Assembly (NCBI GenBank): GCA_030682795.1
Contig: JAUXNJ010000040.1
Coordinates: forward strand, 1 to 64,000
DNA: 64,000 bases
Direction: 5' to 3'
Origin: Sphingobacteriaceae bacterium
GTDB lineage: Bacteria; Bacteroidota; Bacteroidia; UBA7662
The notes beneath the pieces are model-generated. The model made no database searches, was not told where the DNA came from, and saw only the letters and a list, made by a program, of their open reading frames with translations. Below, in pieces: positions 29,433 to 38,132 of the stretch. The position numbers and the translations under genes are program-made. Numbering within the stretch: position 1 is the stretch's first letter; each line of letters begins with the position of its first letter.

Positions 29433-29819
29433 TTAGGGTTTGACAACCAGCTGCAGTGAAAAGCGCTCACCAGTGAGCAGCTCGTTTGCTTGTACACGCA
29501 TGTTTTTAAAGCTGCGTTCGAGTTGTTTGCTGAGTAGGGGACTGTCGCTGCGGGTTTCAAGCAGGGTGATTTGGCCCAGACTATCCACCGTAAACAACAA
29601 GCCCACCAGTTCGCCCTCATACATTTGAAGCAGTTTTGCCGGCAAGCGCAGGTTTTGCTCGATATCGCTGTGAAGCGATTTTACGATGCTGCTTTCTGCG
29701 CTCAGTTTTTCAGCTTTTTTGAGGCCGCTGTTTTCCTTGCCAGTACCATTGCCAGCCTGCACCAGGGTAGTGCCAAGCACGAGCAAACAAAAAATCAGGG
29801 TGGAGGTAAAGTTTTTCAT
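29433..29819 (-). CDS. small periplasmic protein with TonB-C-like domain
   Basis: 128 aa with signal peptide (MKNFTSTLIFCLLVLGTTLV). The mature part has IEQNLRLPAKLLQMYEGELV, GLLFTVDSLGQITLLETRSD and SPLLSKQLERSFKNM. This order (strand-helix, V.F.VD..G.I....S.SP.L...) is the pattern of TonB C-terminal domains and their short Bacteroidota relatives. There is no membrane anchor, so it is not a working TonB. Function unknown. Confidence 0.7.
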   Translation of the reverse strand: MKNFTSTLIFCLLVLGTTLVQAGNGTGKENSGLKKAEKLSAESSIVKSLHSDIEQNLRLPAKLLQMYEGELVGLLFTVDSLGQITLLETRSDSPLLSKQLERSFKNMRVQANELLTGERFSLQLVVKP

Positions 29820-30518
29820 GCCTTTTGCTTTGAGTTGGGTGATGTTTGGGTGTTGGGTTTGGGTTGCTTTTGGTTGGGTTGAGAACCATTCACAGTTACA
29901 AGACGTGGGGCATTGTGGCGAGGTTGCATCTGTCTAGAAAGATTTTCAGACCGCCCTTGATAGACCGCTCGCCTGCGGCTCGCTTTACAGACCGGTCGCC
30001 TTCGGCACCCTAACAGACCGCTGCGCTGACAGACCGCTCGCGTTGCTCGCTCAGAGATGGAGCAGGCTCTGGCGTTGGTGTGTCAGTCTTATTTGATCAT
30101 TTTTGCTAGGTATCATGGAGATGCTTGCCGCCAAATCCAAAATCACAAACCTCCGTGAGCTCCGTGGTCTCAGTGTTTAACACAAAAAAAACACCTCTAG
30201 CACCTCGCCGCCCATCCGCCAGCGCCTGATCTGTCTCTGAACTAACGAAGTGAGTGGTCTATCAGGGAGCGCCAGCGACCGGATGGGATTTCTGATTTAC
30301 GATTTCGATTGGCGATTTCCGATTTGGCAGCAAACGCAAATGATGTATCTGTTAAAAATGATTATGCTGTGCAATTAGATCAACGCCAGCGCCAAAGCTA
30401 TCTGAAAAGCGCAGCGGTCTGATGTCTGAAAAGGGAGCGCCAGCGACTGGTCTGTTAAGCGAACCAAAGGTGAGCAGTCTATTGCATTTTTCCCCATTTT
30501 TACCCGCCAATCTCTAAT
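29820..30518. other. 700 bp gene-free region with dispersed repeats
   Basis: No gene is supported. It holds repeat copy A (29962-30180) and a second block (30399-30481) made of short units of the type CAGACCGCTCGC and GAGCGCCAGCGA. Both blocks recur on the other side of the yfcC gene. A G/T-rich stretch (29826-29880) precedes the small periplasmic gene. Confidence 0.6.
29962..30180. repeat. dispersed repeat, copy A
   Basis: About 219 bp, closely similar to copy B at 32110-32330: both start AGAC(C/T)GCTCGCCTGCGGC, contain ATCATTTTT(G/A)CTAG(G/A)TATCATG, and end CCTCCGTGAGCTCCGTG..(C/T)..GTGTTTAA. The copies are in direct orientation and flank yfcC. Confidence 0.75.
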
Positions 30519-32111
30519 ATGAAAGTCCCGCACACCTACGTCCTCCTCTTCGGCATCATTTGCCTGGCCGCACTCCTCAGCTGGCTCGTACCTACGGGTG
30601 AATTTCAGCGGGCTCCGCAAGAGGTAAATGGCTCCGTCCGTGAACTCATTGTAGCTGATTCATATGCGCCAGTGCCCGCCGAGCCGCAGTCGTGGCAAAT
30701 CCTCACGGCCTTCTTCAAAGGCTTCGAGCGCCAAGCTGGCATCATCGTCTTTATATTTATGGTAGGAGGCGTGTTTTTCATCCTGCAACAAAGCCGCGCC
30801 ATCGACCTCGGCATCTTGGCTTTGGTGGCTCGCGTACGCCAACTCGAAAACCGCCCCTGGGCCGCCCGCCTCGGTGCCGGCAACCTCATAATCACCCTCT
30901 GCATGCTGCTTTTTGCAGTTTTTGGCGCCGTTTTTGGCATGAGCGAAGAAACCATTCCCTTCGTACTCATTTTTGTGCCCTTGGCTCTGTCGCTCGGCTA
31001 CGATGCCATTGTGGGTGTGGCCATGTGTTTTGTGGGTGCCGCACTGGGCTTTGCAGGGGCGCTGCTCAATCCTTTTACCATTGGCGTAGCGCAGGGCATT
31101 GCGGGGGTGCAGCCGTTTAGCGGACTCGAATACCGACTTTTTTGCTTCTTCATGATCAATTTGGTGGGCATTGCCTATGTATTGCGCTATGCCGCCCGGG
31201 TGAAGCGCCAAGCGAGCAGCAGTTTGTGCACCGACGCCAATACCTGGTGGCAGCAACAACAATCCCAGCAACTCGAGCTGCCCAGCCATCAAAAAGGAGG
31301 GAAAGGCGCCTGGTGGGCTTATGGCTTGGTACTATTGGGGATGCTGCTGTTCAGCGTCCAAACGCCCATCAGCAGCATCACCTTCGGAAGTAAAGCGTTC
31401 CATTGGCCGGTTTTGCCGGTGCTAACGGTACTTTTTGGCCTTCTCTCTCCCTTGGTCTTGCGGTTTTCGGCCCATTATTTTGTGTTACTGCAGCTGGGAT
31501 TCAGTATTCTGGGCATCATTGTAGGCGTTTTGGGCCACCATTGGTACATGGAAGAAATAGCGGCCCTCTTTCTGGCGCTCGGCATCAGCAGCGCCATGAG
31601 CTTGGGCTTGAGTGCCGATGCTTTTGTGAAGCAGTTCCTCGACGGCGCCCGCGACATTGCGGGGGCAGCGCTGGTGGTAGGACTCGCCGCCGGTATTTTG
31701 GTGGTGCTCGAACAAGGCAAGGTGATCGACGCCATGCTGTACCACACCGCCCAAGCCTTTCAGGGCATTCCCAAGGCCTGGGCCGTGGAACTCATGCTGG
31801 TGGTACAAACGGGGATCAATATTTTGGTGCCCTCGGGCTCCGGGCAAGCCGCCCTCACCATGCCTGTGATGGCGCCACTGGCCGATTTGCTCGGTATCTC
31901 GCGCCAAACGGCTGTGCTGGCCTTTCAATTTGGAGATGGCTTTACCAACCTCATTACCCCCACCTCGGGCGTGCTCATTGGGGTGCTCGGCATGGCCCGC
32001 ATCGATTATGTGCGCTGGTTTAAATTTATGCTGCCACTGCAATTTATCTTGATGTTGTTGGGGATGTTGCTCCTGCTTGGCCCCGTTTTCTGGCAGCTCC
32101 CCGGCTTCTAG
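30519..32111 (+). CDS. yfcC: YfcC-family membrane carrier
   Basis: 530 aa with about twelve hydrophobic helices. The N-terminus MKVPHTYVLLFGIICLAALL with SWLVPTGEFQR is the standard opening of the YfcC/ArcD-like (C4-dicarboxylate anaerobic carrier) family. Other hallmarks: FFKGFERQAGIIVFIFMVGG, NPFTIGVAQGIAG, and near the C-terminus LVPSGSGQAALTMPVMAPLA and FGDGFTNLITPTSGVLIGVL. Substrates are probably amino acids, peptides or carboxylates; not determined. It is a single gene between two copies of a dispersed repeat. Confidence 0.88.
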   Translation: MKVPHTYVLLFGIICLAALLSWLVPTGEFQRAPQEVNGSVRELIVADSYAPVPAEPQSWQILTAFFKGFERQAGIIVFIFMVGGVFFILQQSRAIDLGILALVARVRQLENRPWAARLGAGNLIITLCMLLFAVFGAVFGMSEETIPFVLIFVPLALSLGYDAIVGVAMCFVGAALGFAGALLNPFTIGVAQGIAGVQPFSGLEYRLFCFFMINLVGIAYVLRYAARVKRQASSSLCTDANTWWQQQQSQQLELPSHQKGGKGAWWAYGLVLLGMLLFSVQTPISSITFGSKAFHWPVLPVLTVLFGLLSPLVLRFSAHYFVLLQLGFSILGIIVGVLGHHWYMEEIAALFLALGISSAMSLGLSADAFVKQFLDGARDIAGAALVVGLAAGILVVLEQGKVIDAMLYHTAQAFQGIPKAWAVELMLVVQTGINILVPSGSGQAALTMPVMAPLADLLGISRQTAVLAFQFGDGFTNLITPTSGVLIGVLGMARIDYVRWFKFMLPLQFILMLLGMLLLLGPVFWQLPGF

Positions 32112-32330
32112 ACTGCTCGCCTGCGGCTCGCTTTACAGACCGGTCGCCTTTGGCTCCCTAACAGACCGCCTCGCTGACAGACCGCTCGCGTTGCTCGCTG
32201 AGATAAGGAGTAGGCGCTGGCGTAGGTGTGTCGGTATTGTTTATGATCATTTTTACTAGATATCATGAAGGTGCTTGCCGCCAAATCCAAAATCACAAAC
32301 CTCCGTGAGCTCCGTGACCTTCGTGTTTAA
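32110..32330. repeat. dispersed repeat, copy B
   Basis: Direct repeat of copy A (29962-30180), starting at the stop codon of yfcC. It is followed at 32389-32461 by a second shared block matching 30399-30481. The region 32112-32497 contains no gene. Confidence 0.75.
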
Positions 32331-32497
32331 ATCAAAAAGCACCTCCAGCCCCTCAGCGCCCATCCGATAGTACCCACGCTATCTGAAAAGCGCAGCGATC
32401 TGATGTCTGAAAAGTGAGCGCCAGCGAACGGTCTGTAAAGCGAGCCGTAGGCGAGCGATCTTCTCCGTGCGCTCCGTGACCTCCGTGTTTTAAATAA

Positions 32498-34342
32498 TTA
32501 ATTGTAAAAAGCCCACGTCAACCCAAACCTAAACGCCCGCTCATACATCGGGTACAGCGGCACCATGTAAAAATTATTCACAGGAAAGCCCTGGTTGGCA
32601 TGCTCAAACTTCACAAAAATGCGGGTGCGCTTTACTTTGATGGCTGCAAAGAGGTCGAAAATGGGGGCGCCGCCGGCTTGCAGACTGTCTTGCACCACAA
32701 ACTGACCGATCTCAGGACGGAAACCAGGCGCAAAATAAGTGCTCTGAAACCTGAACTCGGCGCCTAACTGCAGCTCCCAGCCCGCCTTAAACTTATGCCC
32801 AATACTCAGTAAATCGCGGTTGTAAAAACGAGGCGCCCGCACCGGACCTTCCATGCCCCACTGCCAGCCATGTTGAATGTCGAGCGTGAATTTCCAAAAC
32901 TTCAACTTCGAAGCATAGCCCAATTGCAGCACATCCACTGCGGGAGCATACTGCTGTGCGGCGCCCAAAGCATCAAAATACACAAAATTGCGGAAGCTGC
33001 GGCTGCTGGCGGTAAGCTGCAGCAGGGGCAAGTCGACGGAGAGCTGCAGGGCGCGCTCTGCAACCGGACTAAAATTGTTGAACTGCTGCTGGTGGTTGCC
33101 ACCAAAACGTTGCGATACCCAGCCGGGGTTCTGACTTTGGTCTAAAACCGACAAACGCAGCCCTAAATTTTTACGCACCTCATAACCAAAGCCGGCCTCT
33201 AAACGATGGGTATTGCTTTGCAAGGCATTGGCAAAAACGTAGTCGACCTGTACCTCCACATAAAGCGGTGCGGTGATTTTGTACTTACTCTCGGCCGAAA
33301 TCCAAGCCAAATTCTGGTTCTGCGTGGCAATGTTGTCGGTGCGGAGCCTTGCTGTTTGCTGGTGCAAGGCCACTTCCCACTGCCAAGGCCCTAACAAATC
33401 GAGCGAGCGCAAACCTATGCTGTTGTGCAAGCTCCTACTGGCGGTAGAGTCGAAAGTAGCCAACGAATCGTTGAAAATGGCAGGGTAGTACGCATTGCTG
33501 GGCGTGCCATGTCGGTAGTTGTAATACTGCCGCTGGTAATGAAAGCGGTGAAATACAGCCACCCCCGTAAACGAACTATCGGCACCACTCAGTCGAAACT
33601 GCTGCTCGGCATACAAATTCCGCTCGTTGAAGCGCGACTGGGCACCGAGTAGGTTCACGGGCACGCCAAGTGGATTAAAAAACAGACTTGAATCGAATAA
33701 TCGACCAGGCTGAATGCCGCCGTTTTGTTCGTTGAGGTTGTTGTTGGTGGTGAAATTGGCGTGTAAGGCGTAACGTTTGCGTGGCGATACCATGGAGCCA
33801 AAAAGCGCCAAGTTTTTATTGTTCATGGTCTCTTCCTGATAAAAACCGTCGGTGCTCATGAGCCGGTATTCGGCGCCAATGTTCACACTTTTGCCAATAT
33901 TTTGGGTATGAAACAGCCTGAAAAACTGCTGGTTGTTGCCGCCGCCTGAAATAAATTCAAAGTCGGTTAGCGGCGCACTTACGTTCCAATATTCGCGCTT
34001 GGTAGGATCAAATTTGTACGCATCATATTGGTCAAAGCCCAAGTCAAAAGGCCTAAATGCACCCGTGTGCAGCTGCAAAGGCCTGGCAGCGCTCCCCAAC
34101 ACCCCTAAATAAGCGTATTGCTGGTCGCGCAAGGCAGGGTCGTACATCCAAACCCGGTACAAAGCAGTATCGGGTTTGTGGTAAAGGATGGTATCGAAGC
34201 TGAAATCGCGGCTATTGTAACGCCGCAAACTCAAACTTTTTTCGAAGAGCGCAGAGCTATCAACCTGTGCCAACGCCTCGCTTCCCCCCAAGCCTACCCA
34301 GGCCAGCAGCAGCACCCAAACCGATTGCAACAAACGCCGCAT
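32498..34342 (-). CDS. putative porin (Porin_10-type outer-membrane beta-barrel)
   Basis: 614 aa with signal peptide (RLLQSVWVLLLAWVGLGGSE). Many amphipathic strands with aromatic girdles (LALFGSMVSPRKRYALHANF, VAVFHRFHYQRQYYNYRHG, YVEVQVDYVFANALQ, FKAGWELQLGAEFRFQSTYF), and it ends in FRFGLTWAFYN. The early text ITYDYFFD-like SRDFSFDTILYHKPDTALYR and LGVLGSAARPLQL matches the putative porin family of Bacteroidota. It lies 6 bp from the PNP gene, so it may be read through from it. The substrate is unknown. Confidence 0.82.
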   Translation of the reverse strand: MRRLLQSVWVLLLAWVGLGGSEALAQVDSSALFEKSLSLRRYNSRDFSFDTILYHKPDTALYRVWMYDPALRDQQYAYLGVLGSAARPLQLHTGAFRPFDLGFDQYDAYKFDPTKREYWNVSAPLTDFEFISGGGNNQQFFRLFHTQNIGKSVNIGAEYRLMSTDGFYQEETMNNKNLALFGSMVSPRKRYALHANFTTNNNLNEQNGGIQPGRLFDSSLFFNPLGVPVNLLGAQSRFNERNLYAEQQFRLSGADSSFTGVAVFHRFHYQRQYYNYRHGTPSNAYYPAIFNDSLATFDSTASRSLHNSIGLRSLDLLGPWQWEVALHQQTARLRTDNIATQNQNLAWISAESKYKITAPLYVEVQVDYVFANALQSNTHRLEAGFGYEVRKNLGLRLSVLDQSQNPGWVSQRFGGNHQQQFNNFSPVAERALQLSVDLPLLQLTASSRSFRNFVYFDALGAAQQYAPAVDVLQLGYASKLKFWKFTLDIQHGWQWGMEGPVRAPRFYNRDLLSIGHKFKAGWELQLGAEFRFQSTYFAPGFRPEIGQFVVQDSLQAGGAPIFDLFAAIKVKRTRIFVKFEHANQGFPVNNFYMVPLYPMYERAFRFGLTWAFYN

Positions 34343-34348
34343 CTTTGC

Positions 34349-35161
34349 TTAAAGACTGGCTACCAATGCTCCCATGATGTGGGTCATGTGCGGCTCGGCT
34401 TTATGCGCCGCTTCTACAATGCTTTCGATGGTCACCGACTCGGGCGACTCCGGAAAGCCCTCATCTGTAATGACCGAGATGGCGAAACAAGGCATGCCCA
34501 TTTGGCGGGCCACAATCACCTCTGGAACCGTGCTCATGCCTACTGCATCCCCGCCTATTCGACGTAAATATTCGTATTCGGCTGGCGTTTCGAGCGTTGG
34601 TCCGGGCACGGCAGCATAAACCCCCGTATGCACTTTCAAGCCACGTTCCGCTGCAATTTCGAGGGCTTTGGCAACCATTTTTTTGTCGTACGGCTCGTTC
34701 ATTTGCGGGAAACGGGGACCAAACTCAGGGATATGCAGGCCTCTCAAAGGGTTTTCGGGCATCAAGTTGATGTGGTCTGTCAGGATCATCAAATCCGACA
34801 CCTTCATCGCCGGGTTTAAACCACCCGAGGCATTCGATACCAGCAAGTTTTTCACGCCCAAATAATGCATCACCCGCACTGGAAAGGTCACCTGCTGCAT
34901 GTTGTAGCCTTCGTAATAATGAAAACGACCCTGCATTACCACCACATCCTTGCCTTTGAGCTTGCCAAAAATGAGGCGGCCGCGGTGACTTTCAGTGGTA
35001 CTGATGGGGAAATGGGGGATTTGAGAATAGATGAATTGGTGTACAATCTCCACATCATTCACCAACGAGCCTAAGCCTGTGCCTAAAATGATACCAGTTT
35101 CGGGAATGGTTTGGATGCGTTCGCGGAGGAACTCAGCGGTTTCTTTGATATTGCTTAACAT
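34349..35161 (-). CDS. punA: purine-nucleoside phosphorylase
   Basis: 270 aa, the usual size of trimeric (class II) PNPs. Phosphate-binding IILGTGLGSLVNDV near residue 25 and SHRGRLIFGKLKGK; ribose/purine site LLVSNASGGLNPAMKVSDLM; substrate specificity segment GGDAVGMSTVPEVIVARQMG with VITDEGFP. It cleaves purine nucleosides with phosphate to free base and ribose-1-phosphate in salvage. Its start overlaps the end of lpxK by 29 bp. Confidence 0.95.
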   Translation of the reverse strand: MLSNIKETAEFLRERIQTIPETGIILGTGLGSLVNDVEIVHQFIYSQIPHFPISTTESHRGRLIFGKLKGKDVVVMQGRFHYYEGYNMQQVTFPVRVMHYLGVKNLLVSNASGGLNPAMKVSDLMILTDHINLMPENPLRGLHIPEFGPRFPQMNEPYDKKMVAKALEIAAERGLKVHTGVYAAVPGPTLETPAEYEYLRRIGGDAVGMSTVPEVIVARQMGMPCFAISVITDEGFPESPESVTIESIVEAAHKAEPHMTHIMGALVASL

Positions 35162-36191
35162 ATGCTTCTATAATCGATATAAATATGGCCCGGTCTTGCT
35201 CATCAAAGCCTATTTCAATGGGGAGATAGGCCAGCGGAATTTGGTTTTCCTCAAACCAGGCGCTGTGTTCACGGAGTTTTACGAAATCTTTTTCGGTGCA
35301 AATCACCACTTTGTTGTCGCCCTCCAACTCGGCATAAGCCTTGGCAATTTGCTTGAGCTGTTTGGCGCCGTAGCGCTGGTGGTCGCGGTAGGCAAGCTGG
35401 CTGTAGCGCACACTTTTTTGCTCCAGCATTTCGGTGATGGGCTGGGCATTGACGATGCCGGTTACCAATAAAACCTGCAGTTGCTTACCGAGTTTTTGGT
35501 CGGCAAAGGGCTCCATAAACACCGGGTCGCCGTAGCGGATGTGCGAAAAAATGACTTGTTGACTGGCGGTGGGCTTGACTTTGGTGTACACAAATTTTTT
35601 GTCGTATACATTCACCCGCCGCGGGGCTTTGGTAAAGATAATGAGGTCGGCACGCATATAAGCCGAGCGCTGCTCACGCAAACGGCCGGCTGGCAGCAAT
35701 TGGTCGCTGTAAAAAGGCTCGTTGTAATCGCTCAGAAGGATGTTAAGACCGGCCTTTACCTTGCGGTGTTGAAAGCCATCGTCGAGCACCACGGCGCTCA
35801 ACAGGGGATTGTAGGCCAGCAGCTGGTCGATGCCCGATTTGCGGTCTTCACAAACGGCCACCTGCACATCTGGCAACTTGAGGTGCATTTGAAAGGGTTC
35901 GTCGCCGAGGGTGTCGGCATTGTCGGTTTCGCCGGCCATCCGAAAGCCTTTGGTGCGGCGTTTGTAGCCCCTGCTTAAAATGGCCACCGCTGGAAAAGCT
36001 TCTGCCAACATGGCGGCCACCAACTCGGTATGCGGGGTTTTGCCCGTGCCACCCACGCTCAAATTGCCGATTTTAACCACCGCCAAATCAAAGCTGTGCG
36101 ATTTCAACAGATTCAAATCGTAGAGTGCGTTACGCATACTCACCACGGCCCCATAGAGCCAGGATAACGGAAGAAGCCAGTACTTTTTCAC
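35133..36191 (-). CDS. lpxK: tetraacyldisaccharide 4'-kinase
   Basis: 352 aa. N-terminal membrane-associated helix (LLPLSWLYGAVVSMRNALYD) and P-loop GNLSVGGTGKTPHT; catalytic-region ILSRGYKRRTKGFR, GDEPFQMHLK and VVLDDGFQHRKVK. LpxK phosphorylates the 4' position of the lipid A precursor at the inner face of the inner membrane, which confirms a Gram-negative envelope. It overlaps the PNP gene by 29 bp, and no promoter is seen between them. Confidence 0.95.
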   Translation of the reverse strand: MKKYWLLPLSWLYGAVVSMRNALYDLNLLKSHSFDLAVVKIGNLSVGGTGKTPHTELVAAMLAEAFPAVAILSRGYKRRTKGFRMAGETDNADTLGDEPFQMHLKLPDVQVAVCEDRKSGIDQLLAYNPLLSAVVLDDGFQHRKVKAGLNILLSDYNEPFYSDQLLPAGRLREQRSAYMRADLIIFTKAPRRVNVYDKKFVYTKVKPTASQQVIFSHIRYGDPVFMEPFADQKLGKQLQVLLVTGIVNAQPITEMLEQKSVRYSQLAYRDHQRYGAKQLKQIAKAYAELEGDNKVVICTEKDFVKLREHSAWFEENQIPLAYLPIEIGFDEQDRAIFISIIEAYVKQYQRNR

Positions 36192-36270
36192 ACTTACAAT
36201 TAGCCCTCGAAACTAAAGAATTATTTCAACTTGAGCGAATGTTTGGGCAAGAAGGCCAGTATATTTGGGG

Positions 36271-37389
36271 ATGCAACAAGGTTTTGACCAAAAAACGATA
36301 ACGCTAGGCGCGCTCTGCCAGGCTCTGGAAGCTTGGGCACCGCCGGCTTTGCAAGAAGACTACGACAACAGTGGTTTGTTAGTGGGCGATCGCCAGCAGG
36401 CAGTAACCGGCGTGCTGGTGAGTCTCGATCTCACCGAAGCCGTCATCGAGGAAGCCCTCGCCAAAGGCTGCAATGTGGTGGTGAGTCACCATCCCGTGAT
36501 ATTCGGCAAGCTCAAGCGACTTACGGGTGCCGACTGGGTACAGCGCTGTGTGATCAAAGCCATCAAAGCTGATGTGGCGCTTTATGCCATTCATACCAAC
36601 CTCGATCACATCCAAACCGGTGTAAGCGCCAAAATGGCGGCGTTGCTCCAGCTCCAAAACACGCGCATCCTCCAGCCAAAGCAAAAAATATTGCTCAAAC
36701 TTGTCACTTTTGTTCCCCAAGCACAAGCAGAAGCTGTTCGCGAAGCGCTTTTTGCAGCAGGTGCCGGACAAATAGGCAAGTATCACCGCGCCAGCTTCAA
36801 CCTCGAAGGCATGGGCACCTACGAGCCCATGGCCGGGGCAAAGCCCTTTTCCGGCGAAGTGGGTAAGTTGCAGCAGGAGGCTGAGGTGCGTATCGAAGTG
36901 CATTTGGAGCATTGGAAAAAAGCGGCGGTGCTCAAAGCCCTGCTGGCTGCCCATCCGTATGAAGAAGTGGCTTATGATTTGATTGCCTTAGAGAATGTCA
37001 CCGCCGATTATGGGGCCGGCATGCTGGGCGAATTGCCTGCAGCCATGAGTGAAATCGACTTCCTGCAACTGGCTAAAAAATGCTTTGGCGGCACGGTGCG
37101 GTACAGTCCTTTAACCGGACAGCCCATCCACAAAGTTGCCCTTTGCGGAGGCTCAGGCTCGTTTTTATTGCCTGATGCTTTGCAGGCAGGGGCGCAGGTG
37201 CTGCTCACGGCCGACCACAAATACCACCAGTTTTTTGAGGCCGACGGACGCATCTTGCTGGCCGATTTTGGGCATTACGAAACCGAACAGTTCACAAAGG
37301 ATTTAATAGCGAACTATTTAAGCGAAAATTTCACTAACTTTGCGGTCTTAATTTCGGAAACGAATACGAATCCAGTTAACTACTTATAA
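36271..37389 (+). CDS. Nif3-like dinuclear metal centre protein
   Basis: 372 aa from the ATG at 36271 (a TTG two codons earlier is less likely). N-terminal Nif3 part: PPALQEDYDNSGLLVGDR, VVSHHPVIFGKLKRL, YAIHTNLDHIQTGVS. An inserted PII/CutA-like domain lies in the middle (about 135-235, LVTFVPQAQAEAVREALFAA, HPYEEVAYDLI), and the C-terminal metal half has VALCGGSGSFLLPDA and LTADHKYHQFFEADGRILLADFGHYETE. The family forms hexamers with two metal ions; often called GTP cyclohydrolase I type 2, but its physiological role is unclear. Directly followed by the zinc-ribbon gene, a conserved Bacteroidota pair. Confidence 0.92.
   Translation: MQQGFDQKTITLGALCQALEAWAPPALQEDYDNSGLLVGDRQQAVTGVLVSLDLTEAVIEEALAKGCNVVVSHHPVIFGKLKRLTGADWVQRCVIKAIKADVALYAIHTNLDHIQTGVSAKMAALLQLQNTRILQPKQKILLKLVTFVPQAQAEAVREALFAAGAGQIGKYHRASFNLEGMGTYEPMAGAKPFSGEVGKLQQEAEVRIEVHLEHWKKAAVLKALLAAHPYEEVAYDLIALENVTADYGAGMLGELPAAMSEIDFLQLAKKCFGGTVRYSPLTGQPIHKVALCGGSGSFLLPDALQAGAQVLLTADHKYHQFFEADGRILLADFGHYETEQFTKDLIANYLSENFTNFAVLISETNTNPVNYL
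37335..37342 (+). promoter_or_regulatory. -7 element before the zinc-ribbon gene
   Basis: TAACTTTG followed by CGG fits the Bacteroidota -7 consensus. It is inside the 3' end of the Nif3 gene, 52 nt before the zinc-ribbon ATG, and may give the downstream genes their own promoter. Confidence 0.45.
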
Positions 37390-37394
37390 GCAGC

Positions 37395-38132
37395 ATGGAA
37401 AGTACCATCGAACAAAAACTTCGCGCGCTATATCTGCTCCAGCAGATCGACACTAAAATTGACCAACTACGTACCCTTCGCGGCGAATTGCCCATGGAAG
37501 TGAATGATTTGGAAGATGAAATCATCGGCTTAGAAACCCGCTTAGAAAAATACAACGAGGACCTCGGTGGTTTGAAGAAGTTGATTGCCGAAAAGCAAGC
37601 CTTCATCAAAGACGCCAATGCCCTCAAGGCCAAATATGAGCAGCAGCTCATGGGTGTTAAAAACAGCCGCGAATACGATGCCCTTTCTAAAGAAGTAGAA
37701 ATTCAAGGCCTCGAAATTCAAATTGCAGAGAAAAAAATCCGCGAATTCAACCTCCAAATCGAACAGCGCAGCGGCGAATTGCAGCGCCTGAGCGACGAAT
37801 TGGCTGGTCGTAAGAAGGATTTGGACAATAAAAAAACCGAGCTCAACGGCATCATCGCCGAAACCGAAAAGGAAGAGCAGGATTTGATCACCAATTCTAA
37901 AAAGGCAGAAAAAAGCATTGAGGAGCGTTTGCTCACAGCCTATCACCGCATCCGCAGCAGCTCACGCAATGGCCTGGCAGTGGTAACGGTTCAGCGCGAT
38001 GCTTGTGGTGGTTGCTTCAACCAAATCCCGCCACAGCGCCAAATGGACATCCGTACCCGTAAAAAAATCGCTATTTGCGAGCACTGCGGTCGTATTTTGG
38101 TCGATTCCGAAATCAATACCGTAGAAGCTTAA
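37395..38132 (+). CDS. C4-type zinc-ribbon coiled-coil protein
   Basis: 245 aa. Residues about 10-175 form a long coiled coil (LEDEIIGLETRLEKYNEDLG, EIQIAEKKIREFNLQIEQRS), and the C-terminus has a four-cysteine zinc ribbon CGGCFNQIPPQ ... CEHCGRIL. This is the CdsZ/zf-RING_7 family found with Nif3 across bacteria. A nucleic-acid or translation-related role has been proposed for relatives. Its stop overlaps the ATG of the TPR gene (TAATG). Confidence 0.9.
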   Translation: MESTIEQKLRALYLLQQIDTKIDQLRTLRGELPMEVNDLEDEIIGLETRLEKYNEDLGGLKKLIAEKQAFIKDANALKAKYEQQLMGVKNSREYDALSKEVEIQGLEIQIAEKKIREFNLQIEQRSGELQRLSDELAGRKKDLDNKKTELNGIIAETEKEEQDLITNSKKAEKSIEERLLTAYHRIRSSSRNGLAVVTVQRDACGGCFNQIPPQRQMDIRTRKKIAICEHCGRILVDSEINTVEA

